The notes under the pieces: model-generated
Database searches by the model: none
What the model saw: only the letters and a program-made list of their open reading frames with translations
Told to the model about the DNA's origin: nothing
From: Reyranella aquatilis
Lineage (GTDB): Bacteria > Pseudomonadota > Alphaproteobacteria > Reyranellales > Reyranellaceae
DNA length: 64,000 bases
Reading direction: 5' to 3'
Assembly: GCF_020880995.1 (NCBI RefSeq)
Contig: NZ_JAJISD010000006.1
Location: forward strand, 124,001 to 188,000
Part shown: one piece after another, positions 54,181-63,696 of the stretch
How the letters are laid out: every line of letters begins with the position of its first letter
How positions within the stretch are numbered: position 1 is the stretch's first letter
Made by a program: the position numbers and the translations under genes

Positions 54181-54906
54181 CTACTGCCGCAGCCGCTCGG
54201 GCGGCAGGTCGCCGAAGCGGACCAGCGTGCCCAGCATCTGCAGATACGCCACCAGCGCATCCATCTCGGTGATGGCCGTCGTGCTGCCGTTGAACTTGCC
54301 GACGACGACGCGCGGATAGCGCTTCTCGAGGGCCGTCGGATCGAGGTCGGGATTGACCTGGGCCTCGAGGTCGGCCTTGGCGTTGGCGATCATCTCGTCG
54401 CTATAGGGCGTGCCGACCGCGCGCAGCGTCTTGAGGTGCTGGGCGATGTCGCCATAGTCGAGCGGCTTGTCGGCCAGGAACGGGTAGGCCGGCATGATGC
54501 TCTCGGGCACCACGGCGCGCGGCGAGGCGAGATGCGCCACGTGCCAGTCGTTGGAGTAGCGGCCGCCGACGCGCGCGAGGTCCGGGCCGGTGCGCTTGGA
54601 GCCCCACTGGAACGGCTTGTCGTACATGCTCTCGGCGGCGAGGCTGTAGTGCCCGTAGCGCTCGACCTCGTCCTTGAAGGGCCGGATCTGCTGGCTGTGG
54701 CAGACGTAGCAGCCCTCGCGGATGTAGATGTTGCGCCCGAGCAGCTCGAGCGGCGTGTAGGGCCGCACGCCATCGACCCGCTCGATCGTCGTCTCGATCG
54801 TGAACAGCGGGATGATCTGGACCAGGCCGCCGATCGATACGGTGATCAGCGTCAGGACGAGCATCAGAATGGCGTTCTTCTCGATCCATTCGTGACGGAT
54901 GAACAT
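54181..54906 (-). CDS. ccoO: cbb3 oxidase monoheme cytochrome c subunit CcoO
   Basis: This 241-residue protein has an N-terminal helix ([20 protein letters not shown]) and the heme c motif [28 protein letters not shown] is a family block, and the Met ligand is likely in SIMPAYPFL. It passes electrons to the CcoN active site. It overlaps nothing and lies 10 bp from ccoN. Confidence 0.95.
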   Translation of the reverse strand: MFIRHEWIEKNAILMLVLTLITVSIGGLVQIIPLFTIETTIERVDGVRPYTPLELLGRNIYIREGCYVCHSQQIRPFKDEVERYGHYSLAAESMYDKPFQWGSKRTGPDLARVGGRYSNDWHVAHLASPRAVVPESIMPAYPFLADKPLDYGDIAQHLKTLRAVGTPYSDEMIANAKADLEAQVNPDLDPTALEKRYPRVVVGKFNGSTTAITEMDALVAYLQMLGTLVRFGDLPPERLRQ

Positions 54907-54916
54907 CGCGCGTCTC

Positions 54917-56377
54917 CTAGGCTGCGAGTGCAGGGCGGGGACGGGCGGCGAGCGTTGCCTCGCCGCGGATCGTGCGCCACATGTTGTAGGCCATCAGCAG
55001 GCCGCCGGTGAGGAAGAAGAGCCCGCCCAGCAGCCGGATCGCATAGAAGGGCTGCATGGCCGCGACCGTCTCCACGAACGAGTACTGCAGGAAGCCGAGC
55101 TCGTCGTAGGCGCGCCACATCAGGCCCTGCATGATGCCGCTCACCCACATCGCCGTGATGTAGAGAACGATGCCGATGGTCGAGATCCAGTAGTGCCAGC
55201 CCATCAGGCGGGTGGACCACATGCCGGGGCGGTTCCACAGCTTCGGCACCATGTAGTAGAGCGTGCCGAACACGATGAAGGCGACCCAGCCCAGCGCGCC
55301 GGAATGGACGTGACCGATCGTCCAGTCGGTATAGTGGCTGAGAGAGTTGACGGCCTTGATCGACATGACCGGGCCCTCGAACGTTGCCATGCCGTAGAAG
55401 CCGACGGCGGTGACGGAGAAGCGCAGGCCGGGATCGGTGCGCAGCTTGTCCCAGGCGCCCGACAGCGTCATCAGGCCGTTGATCATGCCGCCCCAGCTCG
55501 GCATCCACAGCATGACCGAGAAGACCATGCCGAGTGTCTGCGCCCAGTCGGGCAGCGACGTGTAGTGCAGGTGATGCGGGCCGGCCCAGATGTACATGAA
55601 CACCAGGGACCAGAAGTGCACGATGGACAGGCGGTAGGAGTAGACCGGCCGGTTCGCCGCCTTGGGAATGTAGTAGTACATCATCCCGAGGAAGGCCGCG
55701 GTGAGGAAGAAGCCGACCGCGTTGTGGCCGTACCACCACTGGATCATCGCGTCCTGCACGCCGGACCAGGCGCCGTAGCTCTTGGTCCCGGTGATCGACA
55801 CCGGCAGTGCGAGGTTGTTCACGATGTGCAGCATCGCGATGGTGACGATGAAGGCGAGGTAGAACCAGTTGGCCACGTAGATGTGCGGCTCCTCGCGCTT
55901 CAGCACGGTGCCGAGATAGGCCAGCAGGTAGGCGACCCAGACGATCGTCAGCCACAGGTCGACGAACCATTCGGGCTCGGCGTACTCCTTGCTCTGCGTG
56001 ATGCCGAGCAGGTAGCCGGTGGCGGCCATGACGATGAAGAACTGGTAGCCAAGCAGGATGAACCAGGCGAGCGGTTCGCCGCCGAACAGGCGGGCGCGGC
56101 AGGTGCGCTGCACGACGTGGAAGGCGGTGCCGATCAGCGCGGTGCCGCCGAAGGCGAAGATCGCCGCCGAGGTGTGCAGCGGCCGCAGCCTTCCGAAGGT
56201 GAGATAGGGACTGTCGAAGCTCAGTTGCGGCCAGACGAGCTGGGCGGCGATGATGACGCCGACAAGGAAGGCCGCGATGCCCCAGAACATCGTCAGGACG
56301 ACGGCGGCCCGGATCGGATCCTCGACATAGTGCGGCGTTGTTCGCGCACCGGCTGACAGGACGGCTGGACTCGACAT
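54917..56377 (-). CDS. ccoN: cbb3-type cytochrome c oxidase subunit I CcoN
   Basis: This 486-residue catalytic subunit has twelve hydrophobic helices. Heme and CuB ligand histidines appear in [43 protein letters not shown] and [14 protein letters not shown]. It reduces O2 to water with high affinity and pumps protons. It is the first gene of the operon; an FNR/FixK-type box lies 53 bp upstream of its start. Confidence 0.96.
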   Translation of the reverse strand: MSSPAVLSAGARTTPHYVEDPIRAAVVLTMFWGIAAFLVGVIIAAQLVWPQLSFDSPYLTFGRLRPLHTSAAIFAFGGTALIGTAFHVVQRTCRARLFGGEPLAWFILLGYQFFIVMAATGYLLGITQSKEYAEPEWFVDLWLTIVWVAYLLAYLGTVLKREEPHIYVANWFYLAFIVTIAMLHIVNNLALPVSITGTKSYGAWSGVQDAMIQWWYGHNAVGFFLTAAFLGMMYYYIPKAANRPVYSYRLSIVHFWSLVFMYIWAGPHHLHYTSLPDWAQTLGMVFSVMLWMPSWGGMINGLMTLSGAWDKLRTDPGLRFSVTAVGFYGMATFEGPVMSIKAVNSLSHYTDWTIGHVHSGALGWVAFIVFGTLYYMVPKLWNRPGMWSTRLMGWHYWISTIGIVLYITAMWVSGIMQGLMWRAYDELGFLQYSFVETVAAMQPFYAIRLLGGLFFLTGGLLMAYNMWRTIRGEATLAARPRPALAA

Positions 56378-56429
56378 GATCTCTCCCGCTTTGACACGGG
56401 GAGACTAGGGAGGCCGGGCGCGGCCTCCT

Positions 56430-56443
56430 TTGATGTGGGTCAA
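56430..56443. promoter_or_regulatory. FNR/FixK-type anaerobox upstream of ccoN
   Basis: TTGAT-GTGG-GTCAA is a near-perfect FNR/FixK half-site pair. It is centred about midway between ccoN (minus) and the DUF2189 gene (plus), roughly 55 bp from each start, so it could activate both. Confidence 0.82.
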
Positions 56444-56499
56444 GGCCTGGCGCCGCCGACCGGTATGAAGTGTCGCATCATGTGAGGAAAAATCGCACC

Positions 56500-57318
56500 A
56501 TGAGCGAACCTGTCGCAGTGTTTCAGGGGCCATCGCCCCAGATCCGGCGCGTGCCCATCGACCGGCCCTGGGTCTGGCTGGCCGCGGGCTGGAACGATCT
56601 CTGGGCCGCACCGGTGAGCGGCCTCGCCTGGGGCGCGGCCGCGGTCGCGGCAGGGTGGGTCGCCATCGCGCTGCTGCTGTGGCTCGACCAGCCCTGGCTG
56701 GTCCTTCCGCTCAGCGCCGGCTTCTTCTTCGTCGGCCCCTTCATGGCCGTCGGTCTCTACGAGACGAGCCGGAGACTCGGGGCGCGCCTGCCGGTCGATG
56801 GTTGGGCGACGCTCAGTGCCTGGCGGCGCAACCCCGACCAGATCGCCCTGATGGGCGTCGTGCTGCTCCTGCTTCACCTGGCGTGGATGCGCGCCGCGCA
56901 GCTCCTGTTCGCCCTGTTCCAGGGGTCGGGCGTGCCGTCGTGGGACCGCTTCACCGACGTGCTGTGGCACTCGGCGCGCAGCCTCCCTTTCCTGGCGGCC
57001 GGCGTGATGATCGGCGCGGCCCTGGCGGCGCTGGCCTTCGTCATCGGCGCCTTCTCCATTCCGTTCCTGCTCGACCGCCGCCACTCGAACGTGTTCGAGG
57101 CGATCGCCACCTCGGTCGCCGCGGTGCGCCTCAATCCGCGGCCGATGCTGCTGTGGGCGGGCTTGATCGTCATGCTCGTGGCCATGGCCATGGTGCCGGG
57201 CCTGCTCGGACTGATCGTCGTGTTGCCGACGGTGGCGCACGCCACCTGGCACGCCTATCGCGACGTGGTGGTCTTCGAGCAGCCGTCCGACCCGGCACAC
57301 GCTGCTGCCTCTTCGTAA
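56500..57318 (+). CDS. DUF2189 membrane protein
   Basis: This 272-residue protein has about six hydrophobic helices and the DUF2189 pattern: RVPIDRPWVWLAAGWNDLW, PLSAGFFFVGPFMAVGLYET and NPRPMLLWAGLIVMLVAMAM. Members are often near cytochrome oxidase genes and their role is not established. ATG 56500 follows GAGGAAA; a GTG at 56470 is in frame. It shares the anaerobox with ccoN. Confidence 0.82.
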   Translation: MSEPVAVFQGPSPQIRRVPIDRPWVWLAAGWNDLWAAPVSGLAWGAAAVAAGWVAIALLLWLDQPWLVLPLSAGFFFVGPFMAVGLYETSRRLGARLPVDGWATLSAWRRNPDQIALMGVVLLLLHLAWMRAAQLLFALFQGSGVPSWDRFTDVLWHSARSLPFLAAGVMIGAALAALAFVIGAFSIPFLLDRRHSNVFEAIATSVAAVRLNPRPMLLWAGLIVMLVAMAMVPGLLGLIVVLPTVAHATWHAYRDVVVFEQPSDPAHAAASS

Positions 57319-57409
57319 TTCTCCGTAGTCGAATCCCTGAATTCTTCCCGCGCAAAACTGCGCGTACTGACGGGCTTGTGAAAAGGGAACCCGGACTGGG
57401 AGAGAGGAC

Positions 57410-57544
57410 ATGACTAGAAATCAGAAGCCGATGACTCGCCAGGAGTTCGTCCAGGACGTGAGCGGCATCGGTCTCTGGCTGTTCGCCTCCATCCTGCTCG
57501 TGCTCGCGATCGGCGCCGCCCTCGAGACCCTCGCGACGAGCTGA
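57410..57544 (+). CDS. small single-helix membrane protein (44 aa)
   Basis: The 44-residue frame starts at ATG 57410 behind AGAGAGG. It has a charged N-terminus (MTRNQKPMTRQEFVQDV) and one transmembrane segment (IGLWLFASILLVLAIGAAL). Location between the DUF2189 and SafE genes suggests a cbb3-associated microprotein, but no family is recognised. The good ribosome site and the amphiphilic composition support it as real. Confidence 0.55.
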   Translation: MTRNQKPMTRQEFVQDVSGIGLWLFASILLVLAIGAALETLATS

Positions 57545-57620
57545 GGCGCCCGCAGGACACGCGCGCCGCACCCGGGGCCAATACCGGCGTGTCTTCGGCA
57601 TTCGAGTTCGCCCGCAGCAA

Positions 57621-58355
57621 CTAAAGCCGCTGGCTCGCGAGCGCCAGCATCAGCAGCGCATTGCCCACGAGCAGCGGGGCGCTCACCCATGAGGCGGCAG
57701 CGCGCATGCGCCGGCGCATGATCAATCCGCCCCACCCGACGGCAACGAGCGCGGGCACCGTGCCCAAGGCAAAACCCGCCATCGCCAGGGCGCCCACCGC
57801 CGCCGACCCGGTGCCGGCCGCGGCCGCGAGCGCGGCGTAGAGCAGGCCGCAGGGCAGGAAGCCCAGCAGGATGCCGAGCCCATAGCGCCCGGCCGGGGTG
57901 CGGGAGCGCGACAGCGGCGCCGCGAGTCGCGACAGCGCCGCGCTCCAGGGAGTCGTTCCGCCTCCAAGGGCCAGCCCGGCGGCCTGTGCGATCAGCAACA
58001 GCGCCGCGACGGCGAGCAGGACCGACGAGATCCAGGCAAAGCCAGTGGTGGCGGCGAAGAGCGCGGTGGCGCCACCGGCGGTGGCGCCCAGCGCCGTGTA
58101 GGTCGTGGCGCGCCCGAGATGATAGGGCAACAGCGCCGCGCCGGAGAGACGGCGCCATTCGCCGTAGCCCGACAGGGGCGCCGCATCGGCGGCAGCCATC
58201 ACCTGGCCCAGCACGAAGGGTCCGCACATGCCCACGCAGTGCAGCGCGCCGCCCGCCAGTCCCGCCAGGAAGAGGGCGAGCGGCAGGGACGCCGCGACCG
58301 CTGGCAGATGCAGGCCGTCGCTGCACAGCGCGATCAGGTGGGAGACGAACTCCAT
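57621..58355 (-). CDS. SafE/TauE-like sulfite exporter family membrane protein (cbb3-associated type)
   Basis: This 244-residue protein has about six helices. The block LAGGALHCVGMCGPFVLGQV contains the Cys-x3-Cys motif of the family found beside cbb3 and other heme-copper oxidases (sometimes called CcoH2/DUF2-type or SafE-like), which may move copper or sulfur compounds. GYGLGILLGFLPCGLLYAAL is the second Cys-containing motif. ATG 58355 lies opposite the Usp gene; longer starts lack family sequence. Confidence 0.8.
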   Translation of the reverse strand: MEFVSHLIALCSDGLHLPAVAASLPLALFLAGLAGGALHCVGMCGPFVLGQVMAAADAAPLSGYGEWRRLSGAALLPYHLGRATTYTALGATAGGATALFAATTGFAWISSVLLAVAALLLIAQAAGLALGGGTTPWSAALSRLAAPLSRSRTPAGRYGLGILLGFLPCGLLYAALAAAAGTGSAAVGALAMAGFALGTVPALVAVGWGGLIMRRRMRAAASWVSAPLLVGNALLMLALASQRL

Positions 58356-58389
58356 CGCGGCAGTGGACACGCTCGGCGGGCGCAACGAC

Positions 58390-58403
58390 TTGACCTGCAT
58401 CAA
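58390..58403. promoter_or_regulatory. FNR/FixK-type anaerobox upstream of the Usp gene
   Basis: TTGAC-CTGC-ATCAA matches the FNR/FixK consensus and lies 35 bp from the SafE-like start and 56 bp from the Usp start, between divergent genes. Confidence 0.78.
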
Positions 58404-58458
58404 GGCGGGCCGCGGCATGGGGCAGCAGATTTTCATCCTTGCGGAAGGGGAGCTGCGG

Positions 58459-59292
58459 ATGACCTACAAGACGATCCTGGTCCATTGCGATGCCGGCCCG
58501 AAGGTCGCTCAGCGACTCGCCGTGGCGGCAGACCTCGCGGAGCTTCACGCCGCGCACCTGGTGGGCCTCCATGCCAGCCCGCCGCTGGAGGCGCCGGTCT
58601 TCTTCGAAGGCATGCCGATGGACAGTCTCTTCGCCAGCTACGAAGCCGGCGCCAGGGCCGACGAGGCCGCCGCGCGCAAGGCCTTCGACAGGGTCCTCAA
58701 GGGCCGGCACCTCTCTTCCGAATGGCGGGTGACGGAAGGTTTCATCGACACCGAACTCGCCGTCCAGGCGCGCTACGCCGATCTCCTCGTGGTCGGCCAG
58801 ACCGATCCCGAGGCGCAGACGCCGACACCGTCGGATCTTCCCGAATCCGTTGTTCTCTCGACCGGCCGGCCCTGCCTCGTCGTGCCGCACGTCGGCGTCC
58901 GCAAGCCGCCGGGCCAGAGCGTGCTGCTTTGCTGGAACGCGACCCGCGAGAGCGCGCGCGCCGCGGCCGATGCGCTGCCGTTCCTGCGCGCCGCCCGCAA
59001 GGTGACGGTTCTGGTCGTCGATCCGCGCACCTCGCCCAACGGACATGGCGCCGAGCCGGGCGCCGACGTTGCGCATTGGCTGGCGCGCCATGGCGTGAAG
59101 GTGACGGTCCAGCGCGACGTCGCGGCCGATACGGATGTCGGCGGAGTCATTCTCTCGCGCGCGGCCGATCTCGACGTCGACCTGATCGTGATGGGCATCT
59201 ACGGCCACAGCCGCGTGCGCGAGATGGTACTGGGCGGCGCCAGTCGGACGCTGCTCTCGAGCATGACCGTCCCCGTCTTCATTTCCCATTGA
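58459..59292 (+). CDS. universal stress protein (two Usp domains)
   Basis: The 277-residue protein has an N-terminal Usp domain (MTYKTILVHCDAGPKVAQRL) and a C-terminal one ending VDLIVMGIYGHSRVREMVLG then GASRTLLSS, the Usp ATP-binding G-2x-G-9x-G(S/T) motif. Such tandem Usp proteins in FixLJ/FNR regulons help survival under low oxygen. ATG 58459 follows GAAGGGGAG. hemN follows after 11 bp. Confidence 0.88.
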   Translation: MTYKTILVHCDAGPKVAQRLAVAADLAELHAAHLVGLHASPPLEAPVFFEGMPMDSLFASYEAGARADEAAARKAFDRVLKGRHLSSEWRVTEGFIDTELAVQARYADLLVVGQTDPEAQTPTPSDLPESVVLSTGRPCLVVPHVGVRKPPGQSVLLCWNATRESARAAADALPFLRAARKVTVLVVDPRTSPNGHGAEPGADVAHWLARHGVKVTVQRDVAADTDVGGVILSRAADLDVDLIVMGIYGHSRVREMVLGGASRTLLSSMTVPVFISH

Positions 59293-59303
59293 GGGCGGCG
59301 ACC

Positions 59304-60662
59304 GTGGACGGCACCAACCTCACGCGGCGGAGTCTGGCGGCGTACGACCGCCCCGTCCCGCGCTACACCAGCTATCCGACGGCGGCGCAATTCCATGCCG
59401 ACGTGGGGCCGGCCGATCATCACGCCTGGCTCGCGGCCCTGCCCGATGCCCGAGCGACGGTCTATCTGCACGTGCCGTTTTGCCGGCAACTCTGCTGGTA
59501 CTGCGCCTGCAACACGTCGGCGATGAACCGCAAGCAGCCGCTCGAGGATTACGCTCAGGCCCTGATCCGCGAGATCGACCTTGTGGCCGATGCCGTACCG
59601 CACCTGCTGGTGGGGACGATCCAGTGGGGTGGCGGAACTCCCTCGCAGCTCGGGGCCGCGCGCCTCGCCCAGGTCTCCCGACATCTCGCGGCGCGGTTCG
59701 ACCGCGCCAGCGGCTCGGAGACGTCTGTCGAGGTCGATCCGCGCTACTGCGACGAGGCCTTCGTTGCCGCGATGGCGGAGGCCGGCGTCACGCGCGTGAG
59801 CCTCGGCGTCCAGGACTTCGACATCGAGGTGCAGGAAGCCATCAACCGGATGCAGTCGGTCGAAGTCACGGGAGCGGCGATCGGCCGGTTTCGTGAGGCC
59901 GGGGTTCGCCACGTGAACATCGATCTCGTGTATGGACTGCCGCGCCAGACCTTGGATTCTCTGTCTCGCACGCTCGATGTCGCGCTCGCGATCCGTCCCG
60001 ACCGGTTTGCGGTGTTCGGCTACGCGCATGTGCCCTGGATGAAGGCGCGGCAGCAGCTCATCGACGTGTCGACACTGCCCGGCCTGCCCGAGCGGGCCGC
60101 CATGGCCGATCTCGTCGCCGAGCGGCTCGTCGCGGCCGGGTACCACCGGATCGGCCTCGATCATTTCGCCCTGCCAACGGATCCGCTGGCGACGGCGGCG
60201 GGCCGCGGCAGGTTGCGTCGCAGCTTCCAGGGATACGTCGCCGAGGAATTGCCGTCGGTGATCGGTCTCGGCGCCTCGGCGATCTCGAGCCTGCCGCAGG
60301 GATTCGTCCAGAACGCGTCCGACACCAAACGCTACCAGTCCGCCATAGCGGCCGGCATTCTGGCGACCGAGCGCGGCGTGGCGACCCATGCCGCGGACCG
60401 GCTGCGGGCCGAGGTCATCGACAGGTTGATGTGCAACTTCACGGCGGATCTGGACGAGATCTGCCGCCGTCACGGGATCGCATCGGGCTCGTTCCTCGCC
60501 GGCATCGCGGACCTGCCGGCGCTGATCGACGACGGCCTGGTGCGCCTCGACGGCCAGCGGCTGCATGTCACCGATGACGGGCGGCCGCTGGTGCGGTTCG
60601 TCTGCGCCGCCTTCGACCAGTACCTCGCCCACGGCAAGGGGCGCCATTCCAGCGGCATCTGA
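59304..60662 (+). CDS. hemN: oxygen-independent coproporphyrinogen III dehydrogenase
   Basis: The 452-residue radical SAM enzyme has C60-x3-C64-x2-C67 (PFCRQLCWYCAC), GGGTPSQLG, SVEVDPRYCDEAFV and the C-terminal HemN block. It decarboxylates coproporphyrinogen III to protoporphyrinogen IX without O2, so heme synthesis continues during microaerobic growth. It starts at GTG 59304; TTG 59289 is an alternative. It is in the Usp-hemN transcript under the anaerobox. Confidence 0.94.
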   Translation: MDGTNLTRRSLAAYDRPVPRYTSYPTAAQFHADVGPADHHAWLAALPDARATVYLHVPFCRQLCWYCACNTSAMNRKQPLEDYAQALIREIDLVADAVPHLLVGTIQWGGGTPSQLGAARLAQVSRHLAARFDRASGSETSVEVDPRYCDEAFVAAMAEAGVTRVSLGVQDFDIEVQEAINRMQSVEVTGAAIGRFREAGVRHVNIDLVYGLPRQTLDSLSRTLDVALAIRPDRFAVFGYAHVPWMKARQQLIDVSTLPGLPERAAMADLVAERLVAAGYHRIGLDHFALPTDPLATAAGRGRLRRSFQGYVAEELPSVIGLGASAISSLPQGFVQNASDTKRYQSAIAAGILATERGVATHAADRLRAEVIDRLMCNFTADLDEICRRHGIASGSFLAGIADLPALIDDGLVRLDGQRLHVTDDGRPLVRFVCAAFDQYLAHGKGRHSSGI

Positions 60663-60674
60663 CGGAGTCATTCG

Positions 60675-60890
60675 ATGAGCACCTATCTTCTCGTTCAGCG
60701 CCATGTCGAGGCCGCCCTCGCCGAAGCGGCGGCCAAGGGCATCGACGAGGACGTCGTCGCCCGTTCCCTGCTGTCCGAAGCGATCCGGATCTTCCGGCAG
60801 AAGCGCTCGGCCGGAGACATTGCCGAGGAACTCACGGCGGCGATCGACAATCTCGACGAGGATGCGCCGCTGGCCTTCATCCGGCCCTGA
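60675..60890 (+). CDS. small helical protein between hemN and fixL
   Basis: This 71-residue protein starts [20 protein letters not shown] and continues with helices ([32 protein letters not shown]) and an acidic end. It lies 12 bp after hemN and 70 bp before fixL, so it is likely co-transcribed. No family is recognised; small proteins of this kind next to HemN/FixL could be oxygen-response adaptors. Confidence 0.6.
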   Translation: MSTYLLVQRHVEAALAEAAAKGIDEDVVARSLLSEAIRIFRQKRSAGDIAEELTAAIDNLDEDAPLAFIRP

Positions 60891-60960
60891 GGTTCATCCC
60901 GCCGCACGGGCGTGCTATCGTTCGCGGCAAGCGCCGCCGATCGATGCAGAATCCAAATCC

Positions 60961-62115
60961 ATGAGCGAACCGACATTAGCGCTGGCGCTGGAGGCAGCCG
61001 AGGCACGGCTGCGCTCTGTCCTGCAGACCGTGCCGGACGCCATGCTGATCATCGACGAGAAGGGGCAGATCGAATCGCTGAGCATGACGGCGGAGCGGCT
61101 CTTCGGCTACGAGCATGCCGAGGTCGTGGGCCGCAATGTCAGCATCTTCATGCCGTCCCCCGACCGGGAACGCCACGACGCCTATATTGAGCGGTACCTG
61201 GCCACCGGCGAGAAGCGCATCATCGGCATCGGACGCGTCGTCGTCGGCCAGCGCAAGGATGGTTCGACCTTTCCCATGCACCTGACGGTCGGCGAGTTGC
61301 GCACCGGCGACCGGCATCATTTCACCGGCTTCATCCGCGACCTGACCGATCAGCAGATCACCGAATCGCGGCTGAAGGAACTGCAGTCCGAAGTGACGCA
61401 CATGTCGCGCTTCACGGCGCTGGGCGAAATGGCGTCGACCCTTGCCCACGAGATCAACCAGCCCCTCACCGCCATCAGCAACTATCTCAAGGGCTCGCAG
61501 CGCATCCTGCAGCGGCTCGAGGGCGAGGAAGCCGCGATACTGCGCGATGCGATCGGCAAGGCGGCCGATCAGGCGCTGCGGGCCGGCCAGATCATCCGGC
61601 GCCTGCGCGAATTCGTGTCGCGCGGCGACAGCGAGCGCACGATCGAGAGCCTGCCGAAGCTGATCGAGGATGCCAGCACGTTTGCCCTTGTCGGTGCGCG
61701 CGAAAGCGGCATCGAGACCGTGTTCCGGCTCGATCCGGGCGCCACGCAGGTGTTTGCCGATCGCATCCAGATCCAGCAGGTTCTGGTCAACCTGATCCGC
61801 AATGCCATAGAGGCCATGACCGAGTCCGCGCCGCCGCGCCGGCTCGAGATCGCGACCGTGCTGCGGGAAGGCGGGTTCGTCGAGGTCTCGGTCGCCGATT
61901 CGGGCGCTGGTCTCGCGCCCGAGGTGGCGCGCAATCTCTTCCGGCCCTTCGTCACGACCAAGCGCAAGGGAATGGGCCTGGGGCTTTCGATCTGTCGTAC
62001 GATCGTCGAGGCGCATGGCGGACGGATATCCGTCGCCGGCCGGGATGGCGGCGGCACGGCCTTTCGTTTCACCCTGCCGTCGACGGCCGGACGCGAGGAG
62101 GGAGACGATGTCTAG
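60961..62115 (+). CDS. fixL: oxygen sensor histidine kinase FixL (soluble, one PAS domain)
   Basis: The 384-residue protein has one heme-PAS domain at about 15-135, then a histidine kinase. The heme-binding His72 ([15 protein letters not shown]) and Arg92 (GIGR, 20 residues on) correspond to His200 and Arg220 of Bradyrhizobium FixL. The phospho-acceptor is in [19 protein letters not shown]; the ATPase has [16 protein letters not shown] and [10 protein letters not shown]. No transmembrane segment or second PAS is present. Low O2 should activate it to phosphorylate FixJ. Its stop overlaps fixJ by 8 bp. Confidence 0.92.
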   Translation: MSEPTLALALEAAEARLRSVLQTVPDAMLIIDEKGQIESLSMTAERLFGYEHAEVVGRNVSIFMPSPDRERHDAYIERYLATGEKRIIGIGRVVVGQRKDGSTFPMHLTVGELRTGDRHHFTGFIRDLTDQQITESRLKELQSEVTHMSRFTALGEMASTLAHEINQPLTAISNYLKGSQRILQRLEGEEAAILRDAIGKAADQALRAGQIIRRLREFVSRGDSERTIESLPKLIEDASTFALVGARESGIETVFRLDPGATQVFADRIQIQQVLVNLIRNAIEAMTESAPPRRLEIATVLREGGFVEVSVADSGAGLAPEVARNLFRPFVTTKRKGMGLGLSICRTIVEAHGGRISVAGRDGGGTAFRFTLPSTAGREEGDDV

Positions 62116-62752
62116 CCAGGTGGTCCACGTCATCGACGACGACGTCGACGTCCGCCAGTCTCTGGCCTTCCTGCTGAGTACGGCGGGACTGGCCGTGCGC
62201 GTTCACGATTCGGCGACCACCTTCCTGCAGTTGCTGCAGGATATCCAGGATGGATGCGTCGTCACCGACATCCGCATGCCGGGCATGGACGGACTGCAGC
62301 TTCAGAAGCGGCTCGCCGAGCTGCGGCCCCGCCTGCCGGTGATCGTCATGACCGGCCATGGCGACGTGCCGCTGGCCGTACAGGCGATGAAAGCCGGTGC
62401 CGTCGACTTCATCGAGAAGCCCTTCGACGACGAGGTGCTGCTCGCCGCGATCCGTTCCGCCCTGGCGCGTCACGCCCGCGACACCGAGCACGAGTCCCGT
62501 GTCGCGGCCATCACCGCGCGACTCGCCCTCCTGTCGGAGCGCGAGCGCGAGGTGTTGAAGGGCCTGGTCGACGGCAAGCCCAACAAGGTGATCGCCTACG
62601 ATCTCGGCATCAGCGCCCGGACCGTCGAGGTCTACCGCGCCAACGTCATGACCAAGATGCAGGCCGACAGCCTGTCGGCGCTGGTGCGGATGGTCTTGGC
62701 GACCGCGCCACCCGACAAGACCCCCGGTCCGGACGGCGCCGCGGCAACCTGA
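62108..62752 (+). CDS. fixJ: response regulator FixJ
   Basis: The 214-residue protein has a receiver domain with phospho-acceptor Asp54 ([12 protein letters not shown]), [20 protein letters not shown] and FIEKPF, then a LuxR-type HTH ([40 protein letters not shown]). FixJ-P normally activates fixK. fixK is not in this window, so the targets are outside or direct. It is co-translated with fixL. Confidence 0.93.
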   Translation: MSSQVVHVIDDDVDVRQSLAFLLSTAGLAVRVHDSATTFLQLLQDIQDGCVVTDIRMPGMDGLQLQKRLAELRPRLPVIVMTGHGDVPLAVQAMKAGAVDFIEKPFDDEVLLAAIRSALARHARDTEHESRVAAITARLALLSEREREVLKGLVDGKPNKVIAYDLGISARTVEVYRANVMTKMQADSLSALVRMVLATAPPDKTPGPDGAAAT

Positions 62753-62765
62753 AGGCTGTTTCGGC

Positions 62766-63524
62766 TCAGCGCCTTCCGTCGGCGACCGGCACGAGGTTCA
62801 GCTCGACGAAACGTGTCAGTTCGCCCTGGGACAGTTTGCGCGGTTCGCCGAGCTCGAACAGGGTTCGGTGCGCGAGCACGACACGGGCGGTCAGGGAAAT
62901 CGAGCGGTTCTCAAGGGACAGGCCGGCCGGGAGGCGCAGCGAGAAGCCCAGCGGCAGGTGCCAGCCGCTCCGCACGACCTGTTCGGTCAGGACGCCCGGC
63001 GGATCCTGCGACGTATCGAGCAGCTGAATTTGAAGTTCGATGCCTCTCTGCAGGGGCTCCTTCTGGGGATGGATCGCGGACCCGTTGATCACGATCGCCG
63101 GCGGCAGGCGGTCGCCGAGGTCCCGCAGCAGTGCGCTCGCATGGAACATCGTCGCCTGGCCCTCGGCGTTCAGGACGCAGGTGAAGCGGAAGAGGAACGA
63201 CGTGCCGTCGCGCCTCTTCGCCCAGCCGTTGCTCGTGATCGTCGTCAGGACGGATCGCGAATCCGCATCCTCGGTCCTGTCGATGGTCATCCAGGGACGC
63301 CCGTCGAGCGCGAGCGTCATGAAGGCGGGATCGCCCTGTCGCACGGTGCTGCCGGCCTTGCCGGCGCATCGCGAAAGCAGGGGAACGGGCGAGCTGTCGG
63401 AAGGTTCGGCGCGCACATCGAGCGACAGGGCCAGCGCGAGGATCACGACCACTGCCTGCGCGAAGCGGACGCAGAGCGTCCATCCCCATCGGGCGAGAGC
63501 GGGTGGCTCGGGCTGCGGCGTCAT
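62766..63524 (-). CDS. exported protein with YbaY/YscW-like C-terminal domain
   Basis: This 252-residue protein has a signal peptide or anchor (FAQAVVVILALALSLDVRAE). The second half has ELQIQLLDTSQDPPG, HLPLGFSLRLPAGLS and ISLTARVVLAHRTLFELG, the pattern of YbaY/YscW (type III secretion chaperone-like) domains. The first half has a Cys pair in LLSRCAGKAG and FRFTCVLNAEG. Convergent to fixJ. Function unknown; the domain call is moderate. Confidence 0.6.
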   Translation of the reverse strand: MTPQPEPPALARWGWTLCVRFAQAVVVILALALSLDVRAEPSDSSPVPLLSRCAGKAGSTVRQGDPAFMTLALDGRPWMTIDRTEDADSRSVLTTITSNGWAKRRDGTSFLFRFTCVLNAEGQATMFHASALLRDLGDRLPPAIVINGSAIHPQKEPLQRGIELQIQLLDTSQDPPGVLTEQVVRSGWHLPLGFSLRLPAGLSLENRSISLTARVVLAHRTLFELGEPRKLSQGELTRFVELNLVPVADGRR

Positions 63525-63609
63525 GTCTGCTCCTCCGACCTTGCACGGCGGGCCAGCGCGAGGCTCGTCCGGGCACCCCGATACAGTAGAGCCGGCGGGT
63601 AAGGCCCCC

Positions 63610-63623
63610 ATGATCCAGATCAA
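63610..63623. promoter_or_regulatory. imperfect anaerobox near the Nramp gene
   Basis: ATGAT-CCAG-ATCAA has nine of the ten FNR consensus bases (first T is A). It lies 73 bp before the likely Nramp start and 85 bp before the YbaY-like start. Confidence 0.4.
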
Positions 63624-63696
63624 CGACGGTCCGCATTCGCGGTGGGACACAACTGCCTGCCGAACGTCACGCATCAGAAGCCAGCAGGGGCGCGCC

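Noticed and set aside
58119..59303. Upstream extension of the hemN frame across the Usp and SafE genes
   Set aside because: The extension is antisense or out of frame to two well-supported genes; only the part from about 59304 is HemN-like.
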